From Xenorhabdus poinarii G6 (GTDB lineage: Bacteria; Pseudomonadota; Gammaproteobacteria; Enterobacterales; Enterobacteriaceae), in the NCBI RefSeq assembly GCF_000968175.1, contig NZ_FO704551.1:2666001-2730000 (forward strand): DNA of 64,000 nt, written 5' to 3'. Shown here in pieces: positions 53,188-63,962 of this stretch. The position numbers were made by a program, and so were the translations under genes. The notes under the pieces are model-generated. The model was not told the DNA's origin, searched no databases, and saw nothing but the letters and a program-made list of their open reading frames with translations. How positions within the stretch are numbered: position 1 is the stretch's first letter; each line of letters opens with the position of its first letter.

Positions 53188-54065
53188 CGCTCAATCGGGA
53201 TGAGATACTCAAATTCCACAACATGGTTTTGGGACTCATCCCCAAGATTTTTCCATTCAAGGTTGGTGAGGTAATATCGCTCAACATCATATCCCTTTCT
53301 GCGAGTGATGTTCAGTGTCGGTAAACAGATACCATAAATGGTAAAAAGGAACTCTTGTAACTGCTCTTTCTCACCAAAATAACTAAATGAAATATAATCT
53401 CCCCCCGGTAAGACAACCGGCCGACTATCTTGCGTATCAAAGGTCGCGTATTCAGGCTCGATGGCAGTCGTATAGAGTACCATCTGTTCATCCTCGCGTT
53501 CCGTGCTGAGCGTAGCATGGTGTAATCCATAAAGCCTTGGAGGTAAAACCTCAGCATCCTGTAGATAGTTAATCCAAAAGTCATGACGCATCGTTTTACA
53601 AGCATCTGACCATTGCTCAAGCGTATAACTACAAGTGTGCTCAGTACCGATCAGCGGCTTTTCTTCCAATGTGACAAATTTATGCGCTGGCAGAGGCTTG
53701 TTATCCAGCAAGATAGGTGGACAGATCCCCCCGGCGCACCACTCTTCACTCCGACGATAGGATGCCGGTGTCCGATCAAATTGTTTTTTGAAAGCTCTGG
53801 TGAAGGTTTGCTGAGAGTCAAAGCGATATTGTAGGGCAATGTCCAAAATAGGACGGCTGGTTAAACGTAATGCAACGGCAGCTCTGGATAATCTTCTCGC
53901 ACGAATATAAGAGCCTATTGCCTGACCGGTTACCTCCTTGAACATACGTTGTAGATGCCATTTGGAATAACCCGCTTTTGCTGCAACATGATCAAGGGAC
54001 AATGGACGATCCAGATTATTATCTACCCAGCGCAGCAAATCCCGAATGATGTTGGTTTGATCCAT
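53184..54065 (-). CDS. rob: MDR efflux activator Rob (AraC/XylS family)
   Basis: 293 aa, as E. coli Rob (289). The N-terminal AraC DNA-binding domain (about 8-110) has KAGYSKWHLQRMFKEVTGQA and DIALQYRFDSQQTFTRAFKK; the C-terminal GyrI-like effector domain spans about 120-290. Rob shares mar/sox/rob boxes with MarA and SoxS and is activated by bile salts and fatty acids in E. coli. Located between gpmB and creA as there. Confidence 0.95.
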   Translation of the reverse strand: MDQTNIIRDLLRWVDNNLDRPLSLDHVAAKAGYSKWHLQRMFKEVTGQAIGSYIRARRLSRAAVALRLTSRPILDIALQYRFDSQQTFTRAFKKQFDRTPASYRRSEEWCAGGICPPILLDNKPLPAHKFVTLEEKPLIGTEHTCSYTLEQWSDACKTMRHDFWINYLQDAEVLPPRLYGLHHATLSTEREDEQMVLYTTAIEPEYATFDTQDSRPVVLPGGDYISFSYFGEKEQLQEFLFTIYGICLPTLNITRRKGYDVERYYLTNLEWKNLGDESQNHVVEFEYLIPIER

Positions 54066-54416
54066 ACATCTCCCTAAGCCATTAAGACAAAAAGAAAATC
54101 ATATAAATGTAAAGCAACTTAATTAATTTGAAAACACATAGTTTCTGACTAAAAACATATTTTATGGCGTTTGAATAATCATCAACATCTATACTTTCCC
54201 TAAAAAATAAACACAGATTTTATTTATTTCACTCAACATGATAATAGTGACATCTACATGAAAAAAACGACAATGAACCTTGAGTAAGTATTCAGCTATA
54301 ATGCTATGTCTTTTCATTCTGGAGACATGCCGGATGAAAAATATTTAACTATTGATTCACATTATATGTGAATGATAAATATTTTCACTGTATTTATTTA
54401 ATTCAAGTAGGATGAT
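54066..54416. other. 351-bp divergent rob-creA region
   Basis: AT-rich with no ORF. It presumably holds both divergent promoters; no marbox could be called with confidence. AGGA at 54409-54412 precedes creA. Confidence 0.5.
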
Positions 54417-54893
54417 ATGACAGTAATGAAAAAAGCAGTCATCACCGTAGCCTTACTTTTTTCTCCAGTCATTCTGCATGCTGAAGAAGTTGGCTCAGTC
54501 AGTACCGTGTTCAAAGTTTTTGGCCCTAATAACAAGATAGTCGTAGAGGCTTTTGATGATCCTGATATTAAAAATGTGACCTGTTATTTAAGTAGATCTA
54601 AAACCGGTGGGATCAAGGGAGGGTTAGGATTAGCAGAAGATACGTCCGATGCAGCCATATCCTGCCAGCAAGTCGGCCCGATTGAATTGACAGATAAGGT
54701 AAAGGAATCGTCTAAAGAGGGACAAACCGTTTTCCAGAAACGAACTTCTTTAGTATTTAAAAAATTACAGGTTGTCCGTTTCTATGACGAAAAGCGTAAT
54801 TCCCTAATTTACTTAACTTATTCTGACAAAATCATCGACGGTTCCCCTAAAAATGCAATCAGTGCCGTACCGATTATGCCGTGGAAAGGGTAA
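54417..54893 (+). CDS. creA: Periplasmic protein CreA
   Basis: 158 aa with a signal peptide ([18 protein letters not shown]), then a conserved domain with two Cys ([20 protein letters not shown] and [13 protein letters not shown]) closely matching E. coli CreA. Function unknown. ATG 54417 follows AGGAT; ATG 54426 is an alternative. In E. coli creBCD follow; here arcA comes directly after, so the two-component genes and creD are missing. Confidence 0.94.
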   Translation: MTVMKKAVITVALLFSPVILHAEEVGSVSTVFKVFGPNNKIVVEAFDDPDIKNVTCYLSRSKTGGIKGGLGLAEDTSDAAISCQQVGPIELTDKVKESSKEGQTVFQKRTSLVFKKLQVVRFYDEKRNSLIYLTYSDKIIDGSPKNAISAVPIMPWKG

Positions 54894-54920
54894 CTAATAC
54901 ATCAAAACAGGCACACCATC

Positions 54921-54960
54921 AAAAAAGCCCTGATGTAAAAAAAACATCCAGGGCTTTTTT
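54921..54960. terminator. Terminator between creA and arcA
   Basis: AAAAAAGCCCTGATGT pairs with ACATCCAGGGCTTTTTT, with A/T runs on both sides, between convergent genes. Confidence 0.92.
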
Positions 54961-55027
54961 CACTGATACACTCACTTAAAGCGGTATGCCTCTCACAGTC
55001 AACATCACGCTTTCAGTCACGGATCAA

Positions 55028-55744
55028 TTAGTCTTCTAAATCACCACAAAAACGATAACCTTCACCGTGGATGGTCGCAATAATTTCTGGCGTATCGGGT
55101 ATTGATTCAAAATGTTTACGAATACGGCGGATTGTTACATCAACAGTACGATCATGAGGTTTCAGTTCGCGGCCCGTCATTTTTTTCAACAATTCTGCCC
55201 GGGTCTGGATTTTTCCTGGATTTTCACAGAAATGAAGCATCGCCCGGAATTCGCTGCGTGGCAGTTTGTACTGATCGTCCATTGGGCTAACCAAAGAGCG
55301 GCTATTAATGTCCAACTCCCAGCCATTGAACTTATAACTTTCAACCTGACGACGTTCTTCACCTGAGTGGCTCAGATTCATGGTCCGCGAAAGCAAGTTC
55401 CGCGCACGAATGGTTAATTCACGCGGGTTAAATGGTTTGGTTATATAATCATCAGCGCCAATTTCGAGACCCAGGATCTTGTCTACTTCGTTGTCACGAC
55501 CCGTTAAGAACATCAGAGCGACATTTACCTGCTCACGCAATTCACGAGCAAGCAGTAATCCATTTTTCCCTGGCAGATTGATATCCATAATGACTAAATT
55601 GATATCATTATCTGACAGAATATTATGCATTTCTGAGCCATCAGTGGCTTCATAAACAACGTACCCTTCCGCTTCAAAAATGCTTTTAAGGGTATTGCGT
55701 GTGACAATTTCGTCTTCAACAATCAAAATGTGCGGGGTTTGCAT
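55028..55744 (-). CDS. arcA: Aerobic respiration control response regulator ArcA
   Basis: OmpR-type response regulator phosphorylated by ArcB under low oxygen. 238 aa. Receiver domain (1-120) with the acidic pair VEDE, phospho-acceptor Asp in [12 protein letters not shown] (about residue 54), FLTGRD and [10 protein letters not shown]-terminal winged helix (about 135-235) ending [18 protein letters not shown]...[10 protein letters not shown]. Nearly identical in pattern to E. coli ArcA. Confidence 0.98.
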   Translation of the reverse strand: MQTPHILIVEDEIVTRNTLKSIFEAEGYVVYEATDGSEMHNILSDNDINLVIMDINLPGKNGLLLARELREQVNVALMFLTGRDNEVDKILGLEIGADDYITKPFNPRELTIRARNLLSRTMNLSHSGEERRQVESYKFNGWELDINSRSLVSPMDDQYKLPRSEFRAMLHFCENPGKIQTRAELLKKMTGRELKPHDRTVDVTIRRIRKHFESIPDTPEIIATIHGEGYRFCGDLED

Positions 55745-56405
55745 GGTTGCTACCTAAAAATCGCTAAAAAACAGAATCTGTATGACACAAGCTGTTATTA
55801 TTAAAAGAAAAAATATACTGATCTCGTTCTGAGTCACAGAAAACCAGCTTATGTCCAAAATAAGTGTTGATATGTTTTACGCTAAAAGCCAGCTTCGCTT
55901 TTCTGAGGGTACATACCCGAAAAAACCCGATTTAAACAAGGCACTATATTAGTCTATTAACAGCAATATAACAGCTAGTAATGCACTCGCCTGCTAAAAA
56001 AACTAACTTTTGTTGATACATATCAAAACCAATTGTAGCACGTTAACATTCATTGTAATTGTTAATTTTAATTTAGGCTGTTTGTTATTAATCTGAATAA
56101 AATATGTTAATGAATGTCGAGGCCTTATCCGTGCTTAAAGCGCCTGGTGCAGCATAAAAAAATCCAGACAGCACGTTTTTATCATAAAGATGAAATAATT
56201 ACAAAATATGTTTTTTCCAAAATTAAATGCTAGTGTAAAAGATAACTCACCAGATAATGATTTGTTCATGTTGTTACATTTTGAATAATTACGATACGGA
56301 AAATGACGGTTTTTTCTCCTTTTTCATAAAAAAATATTTGACATTGACCACAATTTAATTTACCCAATAAAGGGTCAAACAAATTAAAAAGACAGACAGG
56401 AAACT
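55745..56405. other. 661-bp arcA-thrL intergenic region
   Basis: AT-rich with no convincing ORF; E. coli has yjjY and trmJ-like genes (yjtD) in this interval, and neither is visible. It contains the arcA promoter side and, at the right end, the thr promoter (56338-56370). Confidence 0.6.
56338..56370 (+). promoter_or_regulatory. Promoter of the thr operon
   Basis: TTGACA at 56338-56343, then the TTTACCCAATAAAGG stretch that aligns with the -10 region of the E. coli thr promoter (TTTAACCAATATAGG, recalled), at the right distance ahead of the leader peptide. Confidence 0.7.
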
Positions 56406-56513
56406 ATGCAGCGTCTCAGCCCGAAAAAAGTGGTTCTCAGCAATATCGCCATCATCGCGACAACCACCATCACGACGATTACCACCGGAACCTTAAGTTG
56501 CGGGGCGGGCTGA
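56406..56513 (+). CDS. thrL: thr operon leader peptide ThrL, extended
   Basis: 35 codons from ATG 56406, with AGGA just upstream, ending TGA. A run rich in Thr (eight within eleven codons) and Ile codons ([12 protein letters not shown] region) precedes the attenuator, the ribosome-stalling device that senses charged tRNA-Thr and tRNA-Ile. It is longer than E. coli ThrL (21 aa), with an added N-terminus [18 protein letters not shown]. Confidence 0.92.
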   Translation: MQRLSPKKVVLSNIAIIATTTITTITTGTLSCGAG

Positions 56514-56535
56514 CGCATATCACGAACACAATCAC

Positions 56536-56569
56536 AAGCCCGTATCCCACAAGATACGGGCTTTTTTTT
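56536..56569 (+). terminator. thr attenuator (rho-independent terminator)
   Basis: AGCCCGTATC pairs with GATACGGGCT and is followed by eight T, between thrL and thrA. Ribosome stalling in thrL would favour an alternative pairing and readthrough. Confidence 0.93.
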
Positions 56570-56596
56570 GGACAGAAATCAAAAAGAGGAACGTTA

Positions 56597-59071
56597 ATGC
56601 GCGTATTGAAATTCGGGGGAACATCAGTTGCGAATGACCAACGTGTACTGAGTGTTGCAGATATCACCGAGAATGAGTTATCCCTTGGGTCCGTTGCCCT
56701 GGTTCTCTCTGCACCGGCAAAAATCACCAACCATTTGGTGGCGATGATTGAAAAAACGGTTGCAGGGCAAGATATTGTTTCCAATATGAGCGATGCAACC
56801 CAAATCTTTGCTGATTTACTGTCAGGATTAAAAGCACGACAACCCGGTTTTGATTATGAACGTCTGAAAGGGCTGGTAGAACGTGAACTGGCGAGCCTGA
56901 AACAGACTCTGCACGGTATTGCTTTATTAAAACAGTGCCCGGATAGCATTAACGCTTCCCTGATCTGTCGTGGTGAGAAGCTGTCAATCGCGATCATGGA
57001 AGCCGTACTACAGGCTCGTGGACATAAAGTCACGGTCATTGATCCCGTCCAACATATTTTGGCGCATGGGCACGCTCTCGAATCGACCGTCGATATCCAT
57101 GAATCTTCCAGACGCATTGCTGCGCTTAATATTCCTGCTGACCATATCATCCTAATGGCAGGCTTCACGGCGGGGAATGAAAATGGCGAATTGGTTGTCC
57201 TCGGGCGCAATGGTTCTGACTATTCAGCGGCGGTACTGGCCGCATGCTTAAAAGCGGATTGTTGTGAAATCTGGACGGATGTAGACGGTGTTTATACTTG
57301 TGATCCAAGAGTCGTTAAGGATGCACGCTTACTGAAAAGCCTGTCATACCAGGAAGCGATGGAATTATCTTATTTTGGTGCGAAAGTCCTTCATCCCCGT
57401 ACCATCGCCCCTATCGCCCAATTTCAAATTCCTTGCCTGATAAAAAACACCGCTAACCCCGATGCTCCCGGGACGTTTATTGGTAACGCTCCCGCCGATG
57501 TTGAACAAAAAGCCCATGACATGCCGATTAAAGGGATTACCAACCTGAATCATATGGCAATGATCAACGTTTCCGGCCCCGGCATGAAAGGGATGGTTGG
57601 CATGGCAGCACGGATATTTTCCGTCATGTCACGTAAAGGTATTTCTGTCGTATTGATCACACAGTCTTCATCGGAATACAGCATCAGTTTCTGTGTCCCA
57701 CAAAAAGAGTTGGTGAAAGCACAAAAAGCCTTAACAGAAGAATTTTATCTGGAATTGAAAGACGGTGTCCTTGATCCTATCGACGTCATGGATAACCTTA
57801 CTATCATCTCTGTCGTTGGGGATGGTATGCGTACCCGGAAAGGCATTTCTGCCCGTTTTTTCTCCGCATTGACTCGCGCGAACATCAATATCATTGCGAT
57901 TGCACAAGGATCTTCTGAACGCTCCATTTCCGCAGTCATTGAAAATAATGCGGCAACAACGGCTGTCCGACTCTGCCACCAAATTCTGTTTAACACAGCT
58001 CAAGTTGTGGAAGTCTTTGTTGTTGGCGTGGGAGGGGTAGGAAGTGCATTAATCGAGCAAATACGCCGTCAGCAAATCTGGCTCAAACAGAAACATATTG
58101 AATTGCGTGTCTGTGGCATCGCCAACTCCCGTGCTTTATTGACGGATATGCAAGGTATCTGTTTGGATAACTGGCAGCAAGCACTGTCAGAAGCCACAGA
58201 GCCGTTTAGTCTGAGCCGGTTGATCCGCCTTGAAAAAGAGTATCATCTCCTAAACCCGGTCATTGTGGACTGTACTTCTAATCAGTCGATTGCGGAACAA
58301 TATGTCAGTTTCCTTAACGACGGTTTTCACGTTATCACACCGAATAAAAAAGCCAATACGTTGTCGATGACGTATTACCATCAACTCCGTCAAGCAGCAG
58401 AAAAGTCAAAACGCAAATTTCTGTATGACACCAACGTAGGCGCCGGGTTACCCGTTATTGAGAACTTACAGAATCTGCTTAATGCCGGTGATGAATTAAT
58501 CCAATTCAGTGGCATTCTGTCCGGGTCGTTATCTTACATTTTCGGTATGCTGGATGAAGGCATGACGCTTTCACAAGCAACCATGCTGGCAAAAGAGAAA
58601 GGTTTTACGGAGCCTGATCCACGGGATGATCTCTCCGGTATGGATGTTGCCCGCAAGTTGCTTATCCTGGCGCGAGAAGCCGGTTATGAACTGGAATTGG
58701 AAGATATCCATGTTGAACCCGTTTTACCCGACTCGTTCGACGCCAGTGGCGATGTTGGCAATTTCCTGCAACGTTTGCCACAGTTGGATCAGGCATTCAA
58801 CCAGCGCGCTCAAGATGCGGCTGAACAAGGCAAGGTTTTACGTTACGTTGGCCTGATTGAACACGGCCGCTGTACAGTGAAAGTAGTTTCTGTGGATGGC
58901 AATGATCCACTTTATAAAGTCAAGAATGGCGAAAATGCGCTGGCTTTTTATACCCGTTATTATCAACCCATTCCGCTCGTCTTACGGGGTTATGGGGCAG
59001 GAAATGATGTCACGGCGGCAGGGGTTTTTGCTGATATATTACGCACTCTATCATGGAAATTGGGGGTTTAA
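56597..59071 (+). CDS. thrA: Bifunctional aspartokinase I / homoserine dehydrogenase I
   Basis: First and third steps from aspartate to threonine. The ATG at 56597 has AGAGGA upstream and gives 824 aa (E. coli 820); the frame extends upstream into the attenuator. The kinase domain (1-250) begins [13 protein letters not shown] and has [16 protein letters not shown]; tandem ACT domains (about 310-460) bind threonine; the dehydrogenase (about 465-824) has [14 protein letters not shown] and the [12 protein letters not shown] / [20 protein letters not shown] motifs. Ends TAATG with thrB. Confidence 0.97.
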   Translation: MRVLKFGGTSVANDQRVLSVADITENELSLGSVALVLSAPAKITNHLVAMIEKTVAGQDIVSNMSDATQIFADLLSGLKARQPGFDYERLKGLVERELASLKQTLHGIALLKQCPDSINASLICRGEKLSIAIMEAVLQARGHKVTVIDPVQHILAHGHALESTVDIHESSRRIAALNIPADHIILMAGFTAGNENGELVVLGRNGSDYSAAVLAACLKADCCEIWTDVDGVYTCDPRVVKDARLLKSLSYQEAMELSYFGAKVLHPRTIAPIAQFQIPCLIKNTANPDAPGTFIGNAPADVEQKAHDMPIKGITNLNHMAMINVSGPGMKGMVGMAARIFSVMSRKGISVVLITQSSSEYSISFCVPQKELVKAQKALTEEFYLELKDGVLDPIDVMDNLTIISVVGDGMRTRKGISARFFSALTRANINIIAIAQGSSERSISAVIENNAATTAVRLCHQILFNTAQVVEVFVVGVGGVGSALIEQIRRQQIWLKQKHIELRVCGIANSRALLTDMQGICLDNWQQALSEATEPFSLSRLIRLEKEYHLLNPVIVDCTSNQSIAEQYVSFLNDGFHVITPNKKANTLSMTYYHQLRQAAEKSKRKFLYDTNVGAGLPVIENLQNLLNAGDELIQFSGILSGSLSYIFGMLDEGMTLSQATMLAKEKGFTEPDPRDDLSGMDVARKLLILAREAGYELELEDIHVEPVLPDSFDASGDVGNFLQRLPQLDQAFNQRAQDAAEQGKVLRYVGLIEHGRCTVKVVSVDGNDPLYKVKNGENALAFYTRYYQPIPLVLRGYGAGNDVTAAGVFADILRTLSWKLGV

Positions 59072-60003
59072 TGGTGGTCAGGATTTATGCGCCTGCCTCT
59101 ATCGGGAACGTTAGCGTTGGTTTTGATGTACTCGGCGCAGCGGTTTCTCCTGTTGATGGCTCGTTGCTGGGAGATTGTGTCTCCGTCAGTGACGCTGAAC
59201 GTTTCAGCCTGAATAACAAAGGACGATTTGTTGGTAAATTACCGGCCGATCCGACACAAAATATTGTCTACCAATGCTGGCAGCTTTTTTGTCAACGACT
59301 GGGGAAACCATTACCCGTGGCCATGACATTAGAAAAAAATATGCCGATCGGTTCGGGACTGGGTTCCAGTGCCTGTTCCGTGGTGGCCGGCTTGATGGCA
59401 TTGAATGAGTATGCTGGCCGACCGTTTAACCAAAACCAGTTACTGGACATGATGGGAGAGTTAGAGGGGCGTCTTTCCGGCAGTATTCATTATGATAATG
59501 TCTCCCCCTGCTATTTAGGCGGGTTACAATTAATTTTGTCGCAGGAAGGGGCTGTCAGCCTGCCCGTTCCCTCATTTGATGATTGGTTGTGGGTCATGGC
59601 TTATCCGGGTATCAAAGTATCGACATCTGAAGCCCGCGCGATCCTGCCGACACATTATGTCCGTCAAGATCTCATTGAACATGGGCGTCATCTGGCGGGT
59701 TTTATCCACGCCTGCCATACCCGGCAATCAGAACTCGCCACCAAATTAATGAAAGATGTTGTGGCAGAACCTTATCGCATACCTCTCTTACCCGGGTTTA
59801 TCCATGCTCGTGATGCCGTCAGAAAATTAGGCGCGCTGGCGTGCGGCATTTCCGGCTCAGGCCCGACAATTTTTGCAATTTGTAACGAACTGGCTGTAGC
59901 AGAAGAGGTTTCGCAATGGCTACAACAACATTACGTACAGAATGACGAAGGCTTTGTACATATTTGCCGTCTGGATCTCGCAGGCGCACGACAGGTAAAG
60001 TAA
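59071..60003 (+). CDS. thrB: Homoserine kinase
   Basis: GHMP-family kinase, 310 aa as in E. coli. The start at 59071 shares its A with the thrA stop (TAATG), giving tight coupling. The ATP-binding loop [18 protein letters not shown] lies near residues 88-105, with [16 protein letters not shown] at the N-terminus and [12 protein letters not shown] near 260. Ends two bases before thrC. Confidence 0.97.
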   Translation: MVVRIYAPASIGNVSVGFDVLGAAVSPVDGSLLGDCVSVSDAERFSLNNKGRFVGKLPADPTQNIVYQCWQLFCQRLGKPLPVAMTLEKNMPIGSGLGSSACSVVAGLMALNEYAGRPFNQNQLLDMMGELEGRLSGSIHYDNVSPCYLGGLQLILSQEGAVSLPVPSFDDWLWVMAYPGIKVSTSEARAILPTHYVRQDLIEHGRHLAGFIHACHTRQSELATKLMKDVVAEPYRIPLLPGFIHARDAVRKLGALACGISGSGPTIFAICNELAVAEEVSQWLQQHYVQNDEGFVHICRLDLAGARQVK

Positions 60004-60005
60004 TC

Positions 60006-61298
60006 ATGAAATTATATAACTTAAAAGACAGCAGCGAGCAGGTCAGTTTTTCACAGGCGGTCAAACAGGGATTGGGTAAACAGCAGGGACTCTTTTTTCC
60101 ACAGGATTTACCTGCCTTCAGTCGTGATGAGATCGATGATTTATTGAAACTGGATTTCGTCAGCCGGAGTCAACGTATTCTCTCCGCCTTTATTGGCGAT
60201 GAAATCCCCGCAGAACAATTGGCTGCCCGTGTGCAAAACGCATTCACCTTTCCAGCACCCGTTACCGCTGTTGAAGAAGATATCGCGTCACTGGAGCTGT
60301 ATCACGGCCCAACACTGGCTTTCAAAGATTTTGGCGGCCGTTTCATGGCGCAAATTCTTGCGCAGATCGCGGGAGAAAAGCCCGTGACGATTTTGACCGC
60401 AACATCCGGTGATACCGGCGCCGCCGTTGCCCATGCTTTCTATGGTTTAAATAACGTACAGGTTATCATCCTCTATCCCGAAGGAAAAATCAGCCCGTTA
60501 CAAGAAAAACTCTTTTGTACTCTGGGTGGTAATATCCATACTGTTGCCATCAAAGGTGATTTTGATGCGTGTCAAGCGTTGGTCAAACAGGCCTTTGATG
60601 ACGAAGCATTAAAACAAGCCTTACATCTCAACTCCGCCAACTCAATTAATATCAGCCGCTTATTGGCACAAATCTGTTACTACTTTGAAGCGGTAGCACA
60701 AATCCCCGCAGAAAAACGGGAGCAGTTGGTTATTTCCGTTCCAAGTGGCAATTTCGGTAATTTGACCGCCGGGTTATTGGCAAAATCACTGGGGTTACCA
60801 GTAAAACGTTTTATCGCAGCAACCAATGTTAACGACACCGTTCCTCGTTATTTGGCGGAAGGTCAATGGCAACCACATCAAACCATCGCTACCCTTTCCA
60901 ATGCGATGGATGTCAGCCAGCCCAATAACTGGCCACGCATTGAAGCCTTGTTTACACAAAAAGGTTGGTCACTGAGTGAACTCGCAAGCGGGGTTGTCGA
61001 TGACGCCACCACTCAAAACACGCTACGTGAACTGGCAGCAAACGGTTATATTTCAGAACCACACGCGGCTGTTGCTTATCGTGTTCTGCGAGATCAATTA
61101 CAGGAAGGAGAATATGGTTTGTTCCTGGGCACCGCGCACCCTGCCAAATTTAAAGAAAGTGTCGAAGCAACGCTCGGCCAGCCGCTTCCCTTACCTGTCG
61201 AGTTGGCAGATCGTGCTGATTTGGCTTTGCTATCCCACTTTTTACCGGCTGATTTCGCAACATTGCGTGAATTCCTGCTGCAAAAAACACCAAAATAA
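60006..61298 (+). CDS. thrC: Threonine synthase
   Basis: PLP enzyme converting O-phosphohomoserine to threonine. 430 aa from ATG 60006 (E. coli 428). The PLP lysine lies in LELYHGPTLAFKDFGGRFMA (near residue 107), the phosphate-binding motif is LTATSGDTGAAVAHAF, and SVPSGNFGNLTAG is the Gly/Ser loop. Confidence 0.97.
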   Translation: MKLYNLKDSSEQVSFSQAVKQGLGKQQGLFFPQDLPAFSRDEIDDLLKLDFVSRSQRILSAFIGDEIPAEQLAARVQNAFTFPAPVTAVEEDIASLELYHGPTLAFKDFGGRFMAQILAQIAGEKPVTILTATSGDTGAAVAHAFYGLNNVQVIILYPEGKISPLQEKLFCTLGGNIHTVAIKGDFDACQALVKQAFDDEALKQALHLNSANSINISRLLAQICYYFEAVAQIPAEKREQLVISVPSGNFGNLTAGLLAKSLGLPVKRFIAATNVNDTVPRYLAEGQWQPHQTIATLSNAMDVSQPNNWPRIEALFTQKGWSLSELASGVVDDATTQNTLRELAANGYISEPHAAVAYRVLRDQLQEGEYGLFLGTAHPAKFKESVEATLGQPLPLPVELADRADLALLSHFLPADFATLREFLLQKTPK

Positions 61299-61327
61299 AC
61301 CTCACTGACTTTCTATTAAGCAAGGAC

Positions 61328-61352
61328 ATCACTCCCCTAAAGGGGGAGTGAT
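61328..61352. terminator. Convergent terminator between thrC and yaaA
   Basis: ATCACTCCCC and GGGGAGTGAT form a 10-bp stem with a 5-base loop in the 68-bp gap between convergent genes. Confidence 0.75.
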
Positions 61353-61366
61353 AACTATCGAAGAAA

Positions 61367-62143
61367 TTAACCCTGCGCTGACCGCTTAAATACCCACTCA
61401 TTTCCTTTGGAAAGCGATTCATCAAAAGCATACCCTGCCAGATTAAACGCCATCAGATGCTCTGGATCAGTCAATTGATTCTGAATGATAAAACGGCTCA
61501 TCAATCCACGCGCCTTTTTAGCATAAAAACTAATCACTTTATATTTGCCATTTTTTTCATCAAGAAAAACAGGTTTGATAATCTGAGCGGCTAACTTTTT
61601 GGTATTGACTGATTTAAAATACTCATCAGATGCCAGATTGATCAGAACATCATCACCTTGCTGCTCCAGTGCCACATTCAAATTGTCAGTAATGCGATCG
61701 CCCCAAAACTGATACAGATCCTTGCCTCGCGGATTTTCCAGCTTAATGCCCATTTCCAGACGGTAAGGTTGCATCAAATCAAGAGGACGTAAAACACCAT
61801 ACAAGCCAGATAAAATTCTCAAATGTGTTTGGGCAAAATCAACATCGTCAGCCGAAAAAGTTTCAGCCTGCATACCAGTATAAACATCGCCCTTAAATGC
61901 CAAAATCGCCTGACGGGCATTTTCTAGTGTGAAATTGGGCTGCCATTCACCAAAACGGGCAGCATTCAACCCCGCCAATTTATCACTGATATTCATCAAA
62001 CTTGCAATTTGCGCAGGCGTTAACGTCCGGCAAACCTCAATCAGTTGTTGGGATTCCGCCAATAATAAGGGTTGGCTAAATTTCGCGGTTGCGAGTGGGC
62101 TTTCATAATCGAGTGTCTTTGCCGGTGAAATGGTAATAAGCAT
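61367..62143 (-). CDS. yaaA: Peroxide stress protein YaaA
   Basis: UPF0246/DUF328 family; in E. coli it lowers intracellular free iron under peroxide stress. The start at 62143 ([17 protein letters not shown]) gives exactly 258 aa as in E. coli. Conserved blocks: [34 protein letters not shown] and [19 protein letters not shown]. Confidence 0.94.
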   Translation of the reverse strand: MLITISPAKTLDYESPLATAKFSQPLLLAESQQLIEVCRTLTPAQIASLMNISDKLAGLNAARFGEWQPNFTLENARQAILAFKGDVYTGMQAETFSADDVDFAQTHLRILSGLYGVLRPLDLMQPYRLEMGIKLENPRGKDLYQFWGDRITDNLNVALEQQGDDVLINLASDEYFKSVNTKKLAAQIIKPVFLDEKNGKYKVISFYAKKARGLMSRFIIQNQLTDPEHLMAFNLAGYAFDESLSKGNEWVFKRSAQG

Positions 62144-62315
62144 GATTTTTTTCCTGATAATCCAGACATTCTTCACTTTAACAAAAAAGCACAAAAAGGG
62201 GAGAATCTCAGCGAGAGGATTTTCCTACCTTACAGCCGCGCTTGACCATGTTATTATCACTGGATGGCGAGGCAACGTTGCCAAAGATTTTACGTATAAC
62301 GATGAGATATTAAAC

Positions 62316-63269
62316 ATGACCGATAAACTGACTTCCCTGCGTAAACTGACAACAGTCGTAGCAGATACCGGGGATATCGCGGCAATGAAACTGTACCAGC
62401 CGCAAGATGCGACCACCAACCCTTCCCTGATTTTGAATGCAGCTCAAATTCCAGAATATCGTCAACTGATCGATGAAGCCATTGCCTGGGCTCGAGGTCA
62501 AAGTGATTCCCATGAGCAGCAACTTATTGATGCCAGCGATAAATTGGCTGTCAACATTGGTCTGGAGATCCTGAAACTGATCCCTGGCCGTATCTCTACT
62601 GAAGTCGATGCTCGCCTGTCTTATGACACCGAAGCAAGCGTAGCGAAAGCAAAACGTCTGATCAAACTGTACAACGAAGCGGGCATCAGCAATGATCGTA
62701 TTCTGATCAAACTGGCTTCCACATGGCAAGGTATCCGTGCGGCAGAACAACTGGAAAAAGAAGGCATCAACTGTAACCTGACGTTGTTGTTCTCCTTTGC
62801 CCAAGCCCGCGCTTGTGCAGAAGCCGGTGTCTACCTGATTTCTCCATTTGTTGGTCGTATCCTTGACTGGTACAAAGCAAATGGCGACAAGAAAGACTTC
62901 GCACCACATGAAGATCCTGGTGTAGTTTCTGTTTCTGAAATTTATCAATATTACAAAGAACACGGTTACCACACCGTGGTGATGGGAGCTAGTTTCCGTA
63001 ACGCCGGTGAAATTCTGGCGCTGGCAGGGTGTGACCGCCTGACTATCTCTCCCGCTCTGCTGAAAGAGTTATCGGAAACAGAAGGTGAGGTAGAGCGCAA
63101 ATTGGGTTACGAAGGCGAAACGAAAGCGCGTCCGACCCCAATGACTGAAGCAGAGTTCTACTGGAGCCATCACCAAGATGCAATGGCAACTGAAAAACTG
63201 GCAGAAGGTATCCGTAAATTTGCCGTAGATCAGGGTAAACTTGAGAGCATGATCGCTGATCTGCTGTAA
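62316..63269 (+). CDS. talB: Transaldolase
   Basis: Pentose phosphate pathway; transfers dihydroxyacetone units. 317 aa from ATG 62316, identical in length to E. coli TalB; the frame runs further upstream without homology. Signature [12 protein letters not shown] near residue 31, Schiff-base Lys in [13 protein letters not shown] (about 132), and [26 protein letters not shown]. Confidence 0.97.
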   Translation: MTDKLTSLRKLTTVVADTGDIAAMKLYQPQDATTNPSLILNAAQIPEYRQLIDEAIAWARGQSDSHEQQLIDASDKLAVNIGLEILKLIPGRISTEVDARLSYDTEASVAKAKRLIKLYNEAGISNDRILIKLASTWQGIRAAEQLEKEGINCNLTLLFSFAQARACAEAGVYLISPFVGRILDWYKANGDKKDFAPHEDPGVVSVSEIYQYYKEHGYHTVVMGASFRNAGEILALAGCDRLTISPALLKELSETEGEVERKLGYEGETKARPTPMTEAEFYWSHHQDAMATEKLAEGIRKFAVDQGKLESMIADLL

Positions 63270-63300
63270 TCTGCAACGATACGCTATTTTTTCTGATATC

Positions 63301-63336
63301 AAGGCGACACATAATAAGTCGCCTTTTGTTTTTTTA
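63301..63336 (+). terminator. Terminator of talB
   Basis: AAGGCGAC pairs with GTCGCCTT around a 9-base loop, followed by TTGTTTTTTT. Confidence 0.9.
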
Positions 63337-63386
63337 TTTCACCATCCATCACATTGACTCTACTTTTGTCGTGAATTGAGGTTTGT

Positions 63387-63962
63387 ATGAACGTATTGCG
63401 CATTGGCCTCGTGTCTGTTTCTGATCGGGCTTCCCATGGAATTTATCAGGATAAGGGGCTACCGGCACTGGAAACATGGCTCACCAAAACAATCACCACG
63501 CCCTTTAATATCGAAACCCGTCTGATCCCTGATGAGCAAATCCTGATTGAACAAACATTGTGTGAATTGGTGGATGAGTTGGGTTGCCATCTGGTACTGA
63601 CGACCGGCGGAACTGGGCCAGCACGCCGTGATGTCACCCCCGATGCAACATTGGCAATTGCAGATCGTGAAATGCCCGGATTTGGGGAACAAATGCGCCA
63701 AATCAGCCTTCAATTTGTGCCAACGGCAATCCTGTCCCGACAAGTCGGCGTGATCCGCAATCAAGCGCTGATTTTAAATCTTCCGGGACAACCTAAAGCT
63801 ATCGCAGAAACACTGGAAGGCTTAAAAGACGAAAATGGCAATGTACTGGTGGCAGGCATTTTTGCCAGTGTTCCTTACTGCATTCAGCTATTAGATGGCC
63901 CTTATGTTGAAACAAATGAGGCCATTGTGGCCGCATTCAGGCCGAAAAGCGCTCGTCGTTAA
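63387..63962 (+). CDS. mog: Molybdopterin adenylyltransferase Mog
   Basis: Adenylates molybdopterin before molybdate insertion in Moco synthesis. 191 aa (E. coli 195). MoCF-fold motifs: VSVSDRASHGIYQDKGLPAL, TTGGTGPARRDVTPDAT and LNLPGQPKAIAETL. Follows talB as in E. coli; its end lies 38 bp before the window edge. Confidence 0.96.
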   Translation: MNVLRIGLVSVSDRASHGIYQDKGLPALETWLTKTITTPFNIETRLIPDEQILIEQTLCELVDELGCHLVLTTGGTGPARRDVTPDATLAIADREMPGFGEQMRQISLQFVPTAILSRQVGVIRNQALILNLPGQPKAIAETLEGLKDENGNVLVAGIFASVPYCIQLLDGPYVETNEAIVAAFRPKSARR

